DNA from: Bacteroidales bacterium | GTDB taxonomy: Bacteria; Bacteroidota; Bacteroidia; Bacteroidales; CAIWKO01 | Length of the DNA stretch: 64,000 bases | Reading direction: 5' to 3' | NCBI GenBank assembly: GCA_023228145.1 | Contig: JALOBU010000009.1 | Span: forward strand, 1 to 64,000 | Shown here: positions 50,579 through 60,220 of the stretch, piece by piece | How the letters are laid out: each line of letters starts with the position of its first letter | Numbering within the stretch: position 1 is the first letter of the stretch | Notes under the pieces: generated by a model | Database searches by the model: none | What the model was told of the DNA's origin: nothing | Seen by the model: only the letters and a program-made list of their open reading frames with translations | Position numbers and translations under genes: made by a program

Positions 50579-52306
50579 TTAGAATGACCGTATGGCTCTG
50601 ACATTGATTTGAAAATCTTTAAGGTCGTTGCTTTGAGCCCCTGAATTCCACCCATCGAAAATAACTCCCCAGGCATTATTGCTGTCTCCTTCAGAGGAAC
50701 TCCAGTAGGCGTAACCTCCCAATCCCCCTATGGCCTCTTTATTTGCGTATAATAAACTTAGCTCGTCTCTGGATGGCAAGTACCAGTCGCTGTAGCCATT
50801 GAGAACTAAATCGCTGCATATACGGGCAGCAGAAAACAAATCAGCGCATCCATTCACAATACTCGAAGTGTTTGCCATCCCGCTACCTAAAGCTGTGGAT
50901 GTATTACCTATAGCTGTTCCTGCACAGCCCCATGATGATGAGGTACTTTGATCAGAAGGGGCCGCAATAATTCCGTGTGTTTCTCCAGATATGTACCCAA
51001 TATCACCGGGTTGGTAAATGTATGCAATTATGCCCCCCTGAAAGCTGCTTCCAATAAGTGAAGTGGTAAATGTTAGCTCATTTCCGTACATGGTACCCTG
51101 GCTATTGGTAGCATAAGCCCTCAGATAATAAGTAGTTCCGGGTGTAAGGCCGGTTATATAACTTGAAAAACCACCTGTCCCTGTACCATCATCGGTAAAA
51201 TTATTCTGGATTGTTGGTAAAGGCGTAACACTCCAGCAAACTCCCCTGGCAGTTATCGGATATCCTCCGTCACTGCCTATTTCACCACCGCTGATAGCTG
51301 AATTATGTGTAACAGATTGAATATTTTCAGTAATCAGAAATGGTGTTGAAAATGAGATATTGTTGCTTAAAGATGTACCGGCCGCATTAGCTGCCTTTAT
51401 TCTGTAATAATAGTTTGTACCTGCATTTAGAGTAACCGGAATGCTGAAAGAGTAAGTTGTAACTCCCGAAATCGGAGGTGGGGTAATAAGTATAGTGTCT
51501 TCGAAGTTTGTTGAGGTGCCCCATTGAATCATCGCTTGAGTGATTAACCCTCTTGGATTAATTGTACCATTCATTTTAACAGAATACAACTGAATTTCTG
51601 TTGCTGGAAGTGCTATTAGTATAGGAGAATAACTTGTGTTTGAAACCGGAATCTTAACAAAACCACCATCTGAAAGAAAAATAGTATCGTTGCTGATGCT
51701 CAATGTCTGTAATTCATTGCTATTACTCAGATCTCCTGTATTAGAAATAGTATTACCTGAAATAGAGATGCCTGTGCCTGCATTGTAATTAAGATTCGGA
51801 TTTGTTACTGGTTGAAATTTTCCAGCCGAAGAACTGTAAGTAAGTATGTTTCCGTTTTGTGCACCTGACGGATCAATGTATGTTACACCTGAAGCAGTAA
51901 AAACGTATGGGACACTTGAAAACTCCACGGTGCCTAGTGTTAACGAAAAAGTGAATGTGTTTGTCGGGTCATAATCTATTTTCAGGTATTTCTTTCCGCT
52001 GGTCCAATTTATTGCACTAAAGTTTCCGATTGTCACATAGTTTGGGTTTACACCAATTTCAAACGAAAATACCCCCTGTGTATTAGTTTGAACTGCTCTG
52101 AGTTCCTGATAAACCGTGGTTCCTCCCTGCGCGCTGTCAATGATAGATAGCCGTATCTGCAAATTAGTATTAGACATAGGATTTCCGCTACTGTTTCTGG
52201 CAATGGCCTGAAATGTGATACCCTGAGGTAGTTGGGCATACATTGACCCACAAAAGATCATCAGAATTAACAGGATGCCTGGTTTTATGATTTTTAGTAT
52301 TCTCAT
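50579..52306 (-). CDS. Secreted FN3-like/Lcl-domain surface protein, paralogue 1
   Basis: The protein has 575 aa with a signal peptide (to ~residue 24, SMYAQ). The N-terminal module (QGITFQAIARNSSGNPMSNT ... LKIDYDPTNTF) is a beta-rich domain common in Bacteroidota surface proteins. A fibronectin-like region follows: one divergent module and one RGVCWS / GTTYYLRAYATNSQGT module. The C-terminal ~150 residues form an Lcl/DUF1566-like domain (GYSDWYLPSRDELSLLYANK, WSSSE, NVRAIRSF). Two paralogues lie immediately upstream on the same strand. A role as adhesin or surface scaffold is inferred; it lacks a visible T9SS sorting tail. Confidence 0.82.
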   Translation of the reverse strand: MRILKIIKPGILLILMIFCGSMYAQLPQGITFQAIARNSSGNPMSNTNLQIRLSIIDSAQGGTTVYQELRAVQTNTQGVFSFEIGVNPNYVTIGNFSAINWTSGKKYLKIDYDPTNTFTFSLTLGTVEFSSVPYVFTASGVTYIDPSGAQNGNILTYSSSAGKFQPVTNPNLNYNAGTGISISGNTISNTGDLSNSNELQTLSISNDTIFLSDGGFVKIPVSNTSYSPILIALPATEIQLYSVKMNGTINPRGLITQAMIQWGTSTNFEDTILITPPPISGVTTYSFSIPVTLNAGTNYYYRIKAANAAGTSLSNNISFSTPFLITENIQSVTHNSAISGGEIGSDGGYPITARGVCWSVTPLPTIQNNFTDDGTGTGGFSSYITGLTPGTTYYLRAYATNSQGTMYGNELTFTTSLIGSSFQGGIIAYIYQPGDIGYISGETHGIIAAPSDQSTSSSWGCAGTAIGNTSTALGSGMANTSSIVNGCADLFSAARICSDLVLNGYSDWYLPSRDELSLLYANKEAIGGLGGYAYWSSSEGDSNNAWGVIFDGWNSGAQSNDLKDFQINVRAIRSF

Positions 52307-52326
52307 CTTATATAATTTTCAGGTTT

Positions 52327-54351
52327 CTAAAAAAGTCTGACTGCGCGTACGGCCATTGTACCATTTTTCGTAACAGATATTGACCAGTTTCCTGAAAAGT
52401 AAAATCCATAAGCCATATACTCATCCATCTCCGTTGAGCTCAGCATATAATAGCTCAATCCTCCCATACTCCATAGGGTATAAAGTTTTGACAATTCATT
52501 GATACTGGGTAAATGCCAGTCGGAATACTCATTGAGTATCAGGTCGGCACACTTTTTTGCTGCAATATCTGTTTCGCTGCAGTTGGTGATTATATCCAGT
52601 GTATTTTGAGCTCCTGTACCTATTTCATACCCTTCAGCGCCTGGCAGGTTAGTATTCATACAACCATAAGAAAAATTCCCCAGGTCGTAAGGGGTTGTGA
52701 TGATTCCATGTATTTCTCCTGCTATATACCCAGGGTCGCCGGGTTCAAGCAAATAGGCCACAACCCCACCCTGATATGTATCTCCCACAGTAACCGCTGC
52801 TGCTGTAAAACTTAATACATTGCCATAGGATGTCCCGGCACTGTTCGTGGCATACGCCCTTACATAATAGGTTTTTCCGGTTTCCAACCCGTTTAATGAA
52901 CTTGTGAAAACGCCACTTCCAACACCATCTGTTGAGATAATATCTGCGATGGTTGGGTTGGGGGTTGTAGACCAACACACACCTCTTTGAAGAATTTGTC
53001 CACCGCCGTTCATGGTAATTGTTCCGCCGCTAAGGGCAGTTGATGGTGTTATTGCTGATATTGCAGTTGTGGTTAATGTACATAAAACTTCATTTGTAGT
53101 ACAAGTTACTTCATTGCCATAAGCAGTACCTAAGCTGTTAATAGCATAGGTTCGGATGTAATAAGTGGTTCCGGGTATCAGGCCTGAAACCGTTGTAGTA
53201 AATTGTCCGTTTCCAGCTCCGTTTGATGTATGGTTATCCGCTGTGGTAGGATGTGGGGAAGTACTCCAGCAAAGCCCTTTATCAATGAGCTGTATTCCGC
53301 CATTCCAAACGACATCACCTCCTCCGATAAACCCGGTGCTGGTTATTGAGCTTGGCTCCTGAGTGATAATTTCGGGTACAGAAAATGCAGAAACAAAAAG
53401 CATATCATTACTATAACTGCTGCCAACAGCATTAGTAGCTTTAATTCTGTAATGATACGTAGTTCCTGATTTTACCACTATTTGGGCAGAAACAAAAACA
53501 TCATTAAATCCTTCAATTACACCTGGCTGTGCAACAATAACCTGGCCATAACCTGTATTCAATCCCCATTCAAAATCCACCTGTGATGTCAACCCTCTCG
53601 GGTTTACTTTTCCGTTAATAGTTGCTGTATAAGGTTGTACATCACAGGCCGGCAATGCTGTTGCAAGTGGCGGGGAAAAACTGGATGGAAAAGCATAAGG
53701 CAGTCTAACATATCCGCCGTTACTTAAAAACAAAGTATCGCCATGGATGCTCAGAGTCTGTAATTCATTGGTATTGTTTATATCTCCTGCGTTAGAAATG
53801 GTGTTATTATTGAGAGAAATCCCAATACCTGCATTATAACCTTCATTGCCCGGTTCAAATTTGCCGGAAGAAGCGTTAAAATATAACAAATCCCCCTGCT
53901 GAGCACCTTCAGGGTTAATGTAAATTACATTATCAGCAAAAAAAGCGTACGGAACAAAAGAAAATTTCATCATTAGAGGGCTTAGAGTGAAACTTGATGA
54001 ATTGGTTGGATCATAATCAATTTTTAGATACTTGTTCCCACTCTGCCAGTTTATTGAATTGAAATCTCCGTTATTAATTATGTCCGGATCTTGTCCTAAA
54101 ATAATGGAAAAGGTTCCATTGCTGCTGGTTTTCAGAGTACGCTGTTCCTGATAAATGAGAGCTCCGCCAATTGCGCTGTCAATAACAGTCAACCTGACCT
54201 GAATATCACTGTTTATATATGGATTGCCTGTAATATCACGAGCTATTGCCTGAAAATTAATTCCCCCCGGAACTTGTCCAAACAGACTACACCAGCAACA
54301 AGCGATATTAAATAGTAGAAAAAGCAGAGGTATTTTATGTTTTAATTCCAT
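52327..54351 (-). CDS. Secreted FN3-like/Lcl-domain surface protein, paralogue 2
   Basis: The protein has 674 aa. Same plan as paralogue 1: signal peptide (ending CCWCSLFGQ), N-terminal module (GGINFQAIARDITGNPYINS), a divergent module, then two FN3-like modules with the RG[V/L]CWSTxPxPT and GTTYY[I/V]RxYAxNSxGT signatures, and a C-terminal Lcl/DUF1566-like domain (YSDWHLPSINELSKLYTLW; MAVRAVRLF). One module more than paralogue 1. The gap to the neighbours is about 20 bp on each side, so it is in the same transcription unit. Confidence 0.82.
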   Translation of the reverse strand: MELKHKIPLLFLLFNIACCWCSLFGQVPGGINFQAIARDITGNPYINSDIQVRLTVIDSAIGGALIYQEQRTLKTSSNGTFSIILGQDPDIINNGDFNSINWQSGNKYLKIDYDPTNSSSFTLSPLMMKFSFVPYAFFADNVIYINPEGAQQGDLLYFNASSGKFEPGNEGYNAGIGISLNNNTISNAGDINNTNELQTLSIHGDTLFLSNGGYVRLPYAFPSSFSPPLATALPACDVQPYTATINGKVNPRGLTSQVDFEWGLNTGYGQVIVAQPGVIEGFNDVFVSAQIVVKSGTTYHYRIKATNAVGSSYSNDMLFVSAFSVPEIITQEPSSITSTGFIGGGDVVWNGGIQLIDKGLCWSTSPHPTTADNHTSNGAGNGQFTTTVSGLIPGTTYYIRTYAINSLGTAYGNEVTCTTNEVLCTLTTTAISAITPSTALSGGTITMNGGGQILQRGVCWSTTPNPTIADIISTDGVGSGVFTSSLNGLETGKTYYVRAYATNSAGTSYGNVLSFTAAAVTVGDTYQGGVVAYLLEPGDPGYIAGEIHGIITTPYDLGNFSYGCMNTNLPGAEGYEIGTGAQNTLDIITNCSETDIAAKKCADLILNEYSDWHLPSINELSKLYTLWSMGGLSYYMLSSTEMDEYMAYGFYFSGNWSISVTKNGTMAVRAVRLF

Positions 54352-54371
54352 ATTAATTGCATTATGTATTG

Positions 54372-54866
54372 TTATTGTTTCACGAATTTTATGTTGCCGA
54401 TACTTTGCCCTTCTGGTGTAATTCCGCTTAAGATATATGTGCCTTCAATAAGCATCTGGACATTGAGTGTGAATATTTTGTTTGTTGAAAACATATTTTG
54501 TGACATAACAATTTTCCCATTGATGTCAAAAACCTGAAATGAAACATTTGTTTCCTTTAGCCCGTCAACTCGTAAATTAACATAATCTTTAACCGGATTT
54601 GGATACAGCAACATGTTATTTCCCGGGTTATTATTTTGTATTTCGTTATTAGATGCAGTTCCGGTATTGCCAAGGTCGCTTTGCGAACCCGCATTAATAG
54701 ATATATCGTTATTACTGATTGAGAAAACAAATACTTCTCCCAATGTGGCATTAAGAGTGTCGCCTGCAAGCCCGCCCGATGAAACAACAACATGGTCGAG
54801 TGATTGAGCTTGCACATTAATTACTGCTAAAGCGTGTACAATAATAATGATGAGATATTTTTTCAT
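54372..54866 (-). CDS. Short T9SS type A cargo protein
   Basis: The protein has 164 aa with a signal peptide (residues 1-20, VQAQ). About residues 21-60 form a short strand-rich head (GLAGDTLNATLGEVFVFSIS). The C-terminal ~80 residues are a type IX secretion sorting domain: LYPNPVKDYVNLRV, FDINGKIVMSQ, EGTYILSGITPEGQ and a final KFVKQ. It should be secreted and fixed to the surface by the T9SS. Its position between two large Lcl-type proteins that lack such a tail suggests it may anchor or help export them. Confidence 0.88.
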   Translation of the reverse strand: MKKYLIIIIVHALAVINVQAQSLDHVVVSSGGLAGDTLNATLGEVFVFSISNNDISINAGSQSDLGNTGTASNNEIQNNNPGNNMLLYPNPVKDYVNLRVDGLKETNVSFQVFDINGKIVMSQNMFSTNKIFTLNVQMLIEGTYILSGITPEGQSIGNIKFVKQ

Positions 54867-54885
54867 ACATTTTAGTTTTGATATT

Positions 54886-57684
54886 TTACATAGTATTAAA
54901 GGAATTTACCGCTCTTACATTTATGGGCGTGGTTAACTTACTTAAAACGCCCAAAGATCCGGTTGTCAAACTATATCCATAGAAGGCATTGCCGTTAAGT
55001 TCAGTAGAACTGCCATAATAGTCACTACTGAACGTACAGAGTCCGGTTAAAAATAAATTAGTGTACATCAGGTAAAGTTCATCTTTTGAAGGCATATACC
55101 AGTTACTATAACCATTACTAACCAACTCATCACACAAACGGGCCGGAATCCCGGGAGTTGAACATCCGTTAACTATTAATGTGGTATTGGATTGGCCGGA
55201 AAACAAAGATGTGCTGTTGGCTCCGTAATACGAACCGAAACACCCCCACTCCAGATTGAGTGCCTGATCGGTAAGAGCAGCCACTAATCCTTGTGTTCCT
55301 GCCGAGTCAACATAATAAACTATTCCTCCCTGAAAATGGTCCCCGATAATCATCTGTCCTGTGGTAGTAAAAGTAATTTCATTGCCATATACCGTATCAT
55401 TTGCACTTATGGCAAATGCCTTCACATAATAGGTAGTATGAGGATTTAAGTCTCTCATAATGATTGTAAAGCTACCTGTGTCTGCGCCGGAATAAATAAT
55501 CAGATTGGAAAGAGTTGGGGAATGTGAAGTACGATAACAAATGCCCCTGGATGTAATGGGGGAACCAAGATCATCGAAAATATGCCCACCTGTGGTAGCC
55601 CTTGCACCAGATACTGCTATTGCCGGTTTGGTAATAACGGTTTCATTCGTTGCAATAGTTTTAAAACTTAATTCATTGCCATAAACGGTTCCGGCGGTAT
55701 TGGTAGCATAAGCCCTGACATAATATGTAGTGTTAGGTAAAAGGCCAGTAATATTTCCCGAAAAAGCATTATTGCCGGTGCCATTTAAGCTAAAACTGCC
55801 CGTAATTGTAGGATTGTGAGATGTACTCCAGCAAAATCCACGGGCACTTATAAAGCCACCTCCGTTGTTTAATATCTTCGAACTGCATCTTGCAGTAGTA
55901 GTCGTAATTTGAGAAACCGATAGTGTAATTATTTCGGGGGCAGCAATCACTGCACATGCTGTCGCAAATGAACGAACCGCGATAATGTTATACCATTGCC
56001 AGTCTTTATTAAAAGAAATCTGTGCTCCTGCAACAAAATTCTGATACCAGACATTATTGTTATCAAACTCACTTGAGCTCACATAATTGCCGATAATGTA
56101 ACCTCCTATATTTTGAGCAATTAAATTTGAATAAATCAGGTTTAGTTCGTCTTTGGAGGGTAAATACCAATCGTCATAACCATTATAAACAAAATTCCGG
56201 CAAACCGATGCTGCATTATTAGTGGTGCATACAGCTACAATGTTTTCGGTATTGGCTTCTCCGGAATATATGTTTGTGGCAGTACCAATCAGGGTGCCTT
56301 CGCAGCCAAAGGGCGCAGTAACTCCACAGGTAACCGGCGCACTAATCAAACCAAATCCGTTTCCATCATTGTAAATCACATATCCCCCCGCATACGTACT
56401 ACCCACCAAATAACCAGAATTAAAACTTATCTCATTGCCATAAGCAGTACCCATTGCATTGGTAGCATAAGCCCGAACATAATAAAAAGTACATGTATCA
56501 AGTCCAGTAATAAGAGAATTATAAGCGCCGGTTTCAGTCCCATCAGTTGTAAAATTGTTAGAAATGGTGGGGTTGGGTGAAGTACTCCAGCAAAGGCCTC
56601 TTGCCGTCAGGGGTAATCCACCGTTATTATTAACTATGCCTCCCGATAATGCGGTATTTCCTTTAATTGCATAAACAGAAGTAGTAGTAACATCAGGAAG
56701 AGATGTTGCTGTGGTAAAGCTACCTCCTTCACTTACTGAATCGCCAACTGCATTCCATGCTTTTATGCGGAAGTAATAAGTGGTACCATTATCAAGATTA
56801 CTTAATGTTGCATTTACGTTGATTAATGATTGGCCGGTAACAGGGCTTTGATTAACAACAAGAGAATTGCCGTATGATGTTGTGAGCCCCCATTCAAATT
56901 CAGTGTAGGCAGCCATACCATTGGGATTTACTTTACCGTTAAGTATTGCTGAAGTTGACTGAATAGCAGTTGCAGACATAATATTGACAAATGGCTTGAG
57001 CAAAGTAACTTGACCCTGTGGTGGAATAACAGCAAAACCTCCATTTGACAAAAAAATGGTGTCGTTGCTTTTACTGAGAATTTGCAATTCATTCGTATTG
57101 CTTAAATCACCGGTATTGCTAATAATATTTCCGGTAATGTTTATACCCGAGCCGGAGCTCAAACTTCCGGTTTGCAAAGTACCCGGATAAAATACACCTG
57201 AAGCAGCATTGTAAATTAAGGTTTGACCATCTTGTACCCCACTTATGTCAATATATTTCAAATTATCCGATGAGAAAGCATAGGGAGTTGAAACTATTTT
57301 TATCATTCCGAGACTTAAGTTAAAATTCAATGAATTGGTTGGGTCATAATCTACCTTCAGATATTTATTTCCGGTTCTCCAATTAATATTCTTAAAAATT
57401 CCTACCGGTGTAAAACTGGGGTTGAGTCCAATCTGAAATGAAAAAGAACCAAAGTTGTTGGTTTGCACAGCGCGTAACTCCTGATATACCAAAACTCCCC
57501 CCTGAGCGCTGTCAATTAATGATAAACGAATTTGTAAATTAGTATTTAGTAAGTGGTGGCCATCATCATCAGTAGCTATTGCCTGAAAATTAATATGAGA
57601 GGGTGCCTGAGCAATTAAATGTTTAACATTATAAAAATTTAATATAAATATGAGCAAAGAAAAATATCGGATTATGAATTTCAT
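54886..57684 (-). CDS. Secreted FN3-like/Lcl-domain surface protein, paralogue 3 (largest)
   Basis: The protein has 932 aa with a signal peptide (residues 1-26). After the N-terminal module (SHINFQAIATDDDGHHLLNT) and a divergent module there is an FN3-like module, then an internal Lcl/DUF1566-like domain (GYDDWYLPSKDELNLIYSNL), two more FN3-like modules, and a second, C-terminal Lcl-like domain (GYSNWYMPSKDELYLMYTNL; NVRAVNSF). The double Lcl layout looks like an internal fusion or duplication of the plan in the other two paralogues. It is the first gene of the four-gene surface cluster. Confidence 0.82.
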   Translation of the reverse strand: MKFIIRYFSLLIFILNFYNVKHLIAQAPSHINFQAIATDDDGHHLLNTNLQIRLSLIDSAQGGVLVYQELRAVQTNNFGSFSFQIGLNPSFTPVGIFKNINWRTGNKYLKVDYDPTNSLNFNLSLGMIKIVSTPYAFSSDNLKYIDISGVQDGQTLIYNAASGVFYPGTLQTGSLSSGSGINITGNIISNTGDLSNTNELQILSKSNDTIFLSNGGFAVIPPQGQVTLLKPFVNIMSATAIQSTSAILNGKVNPNGMAAYTEFEWGLTTSYGNSLVVNQSPVTGQSLINVNATLSNLDNGTTYYFRIKAWNAVGDSVSEGGSFTTATSLPDVTTTSVYAIKGNTALSGGIVNNNGGLPLTARGLCWSTSPNPTISNNFTTDGTETGAYNSLITGLDTCTFYYVRAYATNAMGTAYGNEISFNSGYLVGSTYAGGYVIYNDGNGFGLISAPVTCGVTAPFGCEGTLIGTATNIYSGEANTENIVAVCTTNNAASVCRNFVYNGYDDWYLPSKDELNLIYSNLIAQNIGGYIIGNYVSSSEFDNNNVWYQNFVAGAQISFNKDWQWYNIIAVRSFATACAVIAAPEIITLSVSQITTTTARCSSKILNNGGGFISARGFCWSTSHNPTITGSFSLNGTGNNAFSGNITGLLPNTTYYVRAYATNTAGTVYGNELSFKTIATNETVITKPAIAVSGARATTGGHIFDDLGSPITSRGICYRTSHSPTLSNLIIYSGADTGSFTIIMRDLNPHTTYYVKAFAISANDTVYGNEITFTTTGQMIIGDHFQGGIVYYVDSAGTQGLVAALTDQALNLEWGCFGSYYGANSTSLFSGQSNTTLIVNGCSTPGIPARLCDELVSNGYSNWYMPSKDELYLMYTNLFLTGLCTFSSDYYGSSTELNGNAFYGYSLTTGSLGVLSKLTTPINVRAVNSFNTM

Positions 57685-57729
57685 TTTATTAGAACTTTAT
57701 GGATAAATAAATATCTTTATGTTAAGATA

Positions 57730-57737
57730 CAAACTTA
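57730..57737 (-). promoter_or_regulatory. -7 promoter element of the surface protein cluster
   Basis: On the minus strand TAAGTTTG lies 45 bp upstream of the ATG at 57684. Confidence 0.4.
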
Positions 57738-57801
57738 CGTAAAAATTTCGAGTAAATTGATGTGGCTTTGTTGAATTTTAAAAGAATACAAATGTTACAG
57801 A

Positions 57802-58440
57802 CTATGCTTTTATCAGCCCGTTTTTTATTGCAAACATCACTAAATGCGGTGAATTTTTAGCGCCGGTTTTTTCCAACAGATTGGCACGATGCCCATCCAC
57901 TGTGCGGCTGCTTACTCCCAGATATTTTGATATTTCTGCATTTGACATTCCCTTACATATAAGTTCTAGCACTTCCTGTTCGCGTTCTGTAAGTTCAACG
58001 CCGGCTATACGAGAAGCAGGCCTTTGCACCCTGTTTACATTGCTGATAAATTCTTCGGAAAAATAATTTTCTCCCTGCATCACCTGTTTAATGGCCCGTT
58101 GCAGCTCATCTTTGTTCGTTTTTTTCAGAAGAAACCCTTCTGCACCGGCCTCTATCATCTGATTGAAATAGCTGATCTCTTCAAACATGGTCAGTGCAAT
58201 CACTTTGACCTCGGGGTATTTTTCTACAATTTTGCGTGTAGCCTCAATGCCGTCCATCACAGGCATGCGTATATCCATCAACACCAAGTCTGCTTCATTG
58301 TTTTTGAGGATATCAAAAAGTTCATGGCCATTCTGGGCTTCGCCAATTACTTTCACTTCATCCATCTCATTAAGAATTATACGAAGTCCTTTGCGAAAAA
58401 TTTCGTGATCGTCAGCGATAATTAATCTGATAATATTCAT
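57802..58440 (-). CDS. NarL/LuxR-family response regulator
   Basis: The protein has 212 aa. Receiver with phospho-acceptor Asp in LVLMDIRMPVMDG and Lys in FLLKKTNKD, then a LuxR-type helix-turn-helix (LTEREQEVLELICKGMSNAE, then GVSSRTVDGHRANLL). It lies 7 bp after a histidine kinase of the NarX/LiaS type, its obvious partner. Its target genes are unknown; the surface-protein cluster next to it is one possibility. Its receiver closely resembles the stand-alone receiver that opens the hydrogenase operon. Confidence 0.95.
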   Translation of the reverse strand: MNIIRLIIADDHEIFRKGLRIILNEMDEVKVIGEAQNGHELFDILKNNEADLVLMDIRMPVMDGIEATRKIVEKYPEVKVIALTMFEEISYFNQMIEAGAEGFLLKKTNKDELQRAIKQVMQGENYFSEEFISNVNRVQRPASRIAGVELTEREQEVLELICKGMSNAEISKYLGVSSRTVDGHRANLLEKTGAKNSPHLVMFAIKNGLIKA

Positions 58441-58447
58441 ACTAAAA

Positions 58448-59749
58448 TTATTTTACATTTAAAGTAATCAACACCGACATTCCTTCTCCTTCTTTGCTCT
58501 TGATCATAGAGAGTCCGTTGATGGTTTTTATTTTGTTGACAATATTATTTAATCCAAGGCCGGTAGGTTGTTGCAGTTTTTCTTCCACGTCAAACCCAAT
58601 GCCGTCATCTTTGTAATAAAGGTTAACCTGATTGTCATTGCTTTCCAGAAACACCTCAATATTCTTTGCCTTTGAATGCTTAAGCGAATTATTCACCAGT
58701 TCTTTGATGCTCTGAAATAAAACCGTTTCTTCAATTCTCGGCCCGGTGAGTTTGTATTGTGACGCATCAAGCTTGATTTTTACCGACTGAGTGTTGATTA
58801 TATAATTACAAAAATCTTTGACAGCTACGGGTAAACCAAAATCGTGTAAGATGCTGGGCATGATGTTGTTTGAAATTTCGCGTGTGGAAACAATTGCTTT
58901 ATCCACCAATTCATCTATTGCCTGTAATGTTTCAGCCGGACTGATTTTATTAAAGTTTCCTTTTTTTAGAAGATCGGTGTAAAGTTTTATTGTTGATAAA
59001 AGTGGGGCCAAGCCATCATGCAGGTCGGCAGCAAAACGCTGCCGCTCCCGTTCTTCAGTCTCAATGATTGTGGCAGCAATTTTTCTTTCAATTTCCTTGC
59101 GGTCTGTAATATCACGTGCTAAACTCAGAATGGCCTTCTTCCCGAAATAATCAATCACACGACTGGACACTTCGAGAAAAATCACAGAGCCATTTTTTGC
59201 AATGTGTTCTGTTTCGTAAATATGATGGCCGTTTTTAATGATTAAATCAATGTTCTTTTTGACCAATGGAATATATTTGGGTGTTTTAATATCGGCAAAA
59301 TTCTTTTTCATCAGCTCTTTTCGTGTGTAACCCAGCCGTTTAATGGCTTCGTGATTCACTTCAATGATATTGCCATCAAAATCAGCCAGAAAAATCTCAT
59401 CTCCGGAATTATCAAACAATAGTTTAAAACGGTTTTCCGATTCAATCCTTCGCTGATCCGCCTTCTTAACATTACGCAAAAGGTTCCCTATGCGAAGCAC
59501 ACCAACAGACAAAAGGATTGCCACAATAAATACGAGAATAAAATAAACAGTGAGTATTGTTGAACGATTGCTTTGTGAGTACAAATTATATATTTCGATG
59601 AACTGTGCAATGATCAGTAAAACCATTGCAACTCCAATTATTATCCACGACCTGCGGCTTTTAACATAATCGAGCATGCGGAAAATAAACACGAGTGTGA
59701 AAATGAGCACAACCGCAGTAAGAATCAGGATAATTAAATTAAGAACCAT
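58448..59749 (-). CDS. Membrane PAS-domain histidine kinase (HisKA_3 type)
   Basis: The protein has 433 aa. Three membrane helices lie in residues ~1-95 with almost no periplasmic loops. A PAS domain follows at about 100-215 (DNSGDEIFLADFDGNIIEVN; RDITDRKEIE). The HisKA_3 dimerisation helix carries the phospho-His in FAADLHDGLAPLLSTIK, and the HATPase domain has YKDDGIGFDV and GLGLNNIVNKI. Without a large periplasmic part the signal is likely intramembrane or cytoplasmic through PAS. It is paired with the NarL-type regulator 7 bp downstream. Confidence 0.94.
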   Translation of the reverse strand: MVLNLIILILTAVVLIFTLVFIFRMLDYVKSRRSWIIIGVAMVLLIIAQFIEIYNLYSQSNRSTILTVYFILVFIVAILLSVGVLRIGNLLRNVKKADQRRIESENRFKLLFDNSGDEIFLADFDGNIIEVNHEAIKRLGYTRKELMKKNFADIKTPKYIPLVKKNIDLIIKNGHHIYETEHIAKNGSVIFLEVSSRVIDYFGKKAILSLARDITDRKEIERKIAATIIETEERERQRFAADLHDGLAPLLSTIKLYTDLLKKGNFNKISPAETLQAIDELVDKAIVSTREISNNIMPSILHDFGLPVAVKDFCNYIINTQSVKIKLDASQYKLTGPRIEETVLFQSIKELVNNSLKHSKAKNIEVFLESNDNQVNLYYKDDGIGFDVEEKLQQPTGLGLNNIVNKIKTINGLSMIKSKEGEGMSVLITLNVK

Positions 59750-59767
59750 TTCTTATTAATTTCAGTA

Positions 59768-59775
59768 CAAATTTA
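59768..59775 (-). promoter_or_regulatory. -7 promoter element of the kinase/regulator pair
   Basis: On the minus strand TAAATTTG lies 18 bp upstream of the ATG at 59749. Confidence 0.4.
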
Positions 59776-60063
59776 GTCATTTATAAAGATTTATTTATTT
59801 TTCCGTCACCATAATAATCTGGCATTTTAAAAATAAAATGATAATTCAACATTTGTTTAAAAAACATAATATCATCAAATTCGTTTATTGTACGTCATAA
59901 TAAATCACAAAAACTCAACATCAAAAAAACTAATATGAATGTACATCTACACCAAATCCTTGAGTTTTTTTATAATAAAACACATTAGGTTTGTTATCAT
60001 TCTATAAATTAAACATACCAATCAATTGAATAGTTTTAATAAATCAGTTTCTATAAAATTGCT

Positions 60064-60071
60064 TAGTTTTG
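60064..60071 (+). promoter_or_regulatory. -7 promoter element upstream of hypF
   Basis: TAGTTTTG matches TAnnTTTG but lies about 150 bp before the ATG, so a long leader or another promoter is possible. Confidence 0.3.
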
Positions 60072-60220
60072 CCCCATGTGATTGGATGCATCAATTATAA
60101 TTAATTAGTCACATAAAATCATTAAACAATAAAATTGATTATTATTAATATTCCTAATATTAAATACAACAAATAAAAGTGTTTTAGAGCCGAATGTATA
60201 TACTGGAGTAAAAAAATAAG

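Larger units (their letters stand above)
59750..60220. other. AT-rich divergent intergenic region
   Basis: These 471 bp separate the two-component pair from hypF. Promoter elements lie at 59768-59775 (minus) and 60064-60071 (plus). The middle is very AT-rich with no coding potential. Confidence 0.6.
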
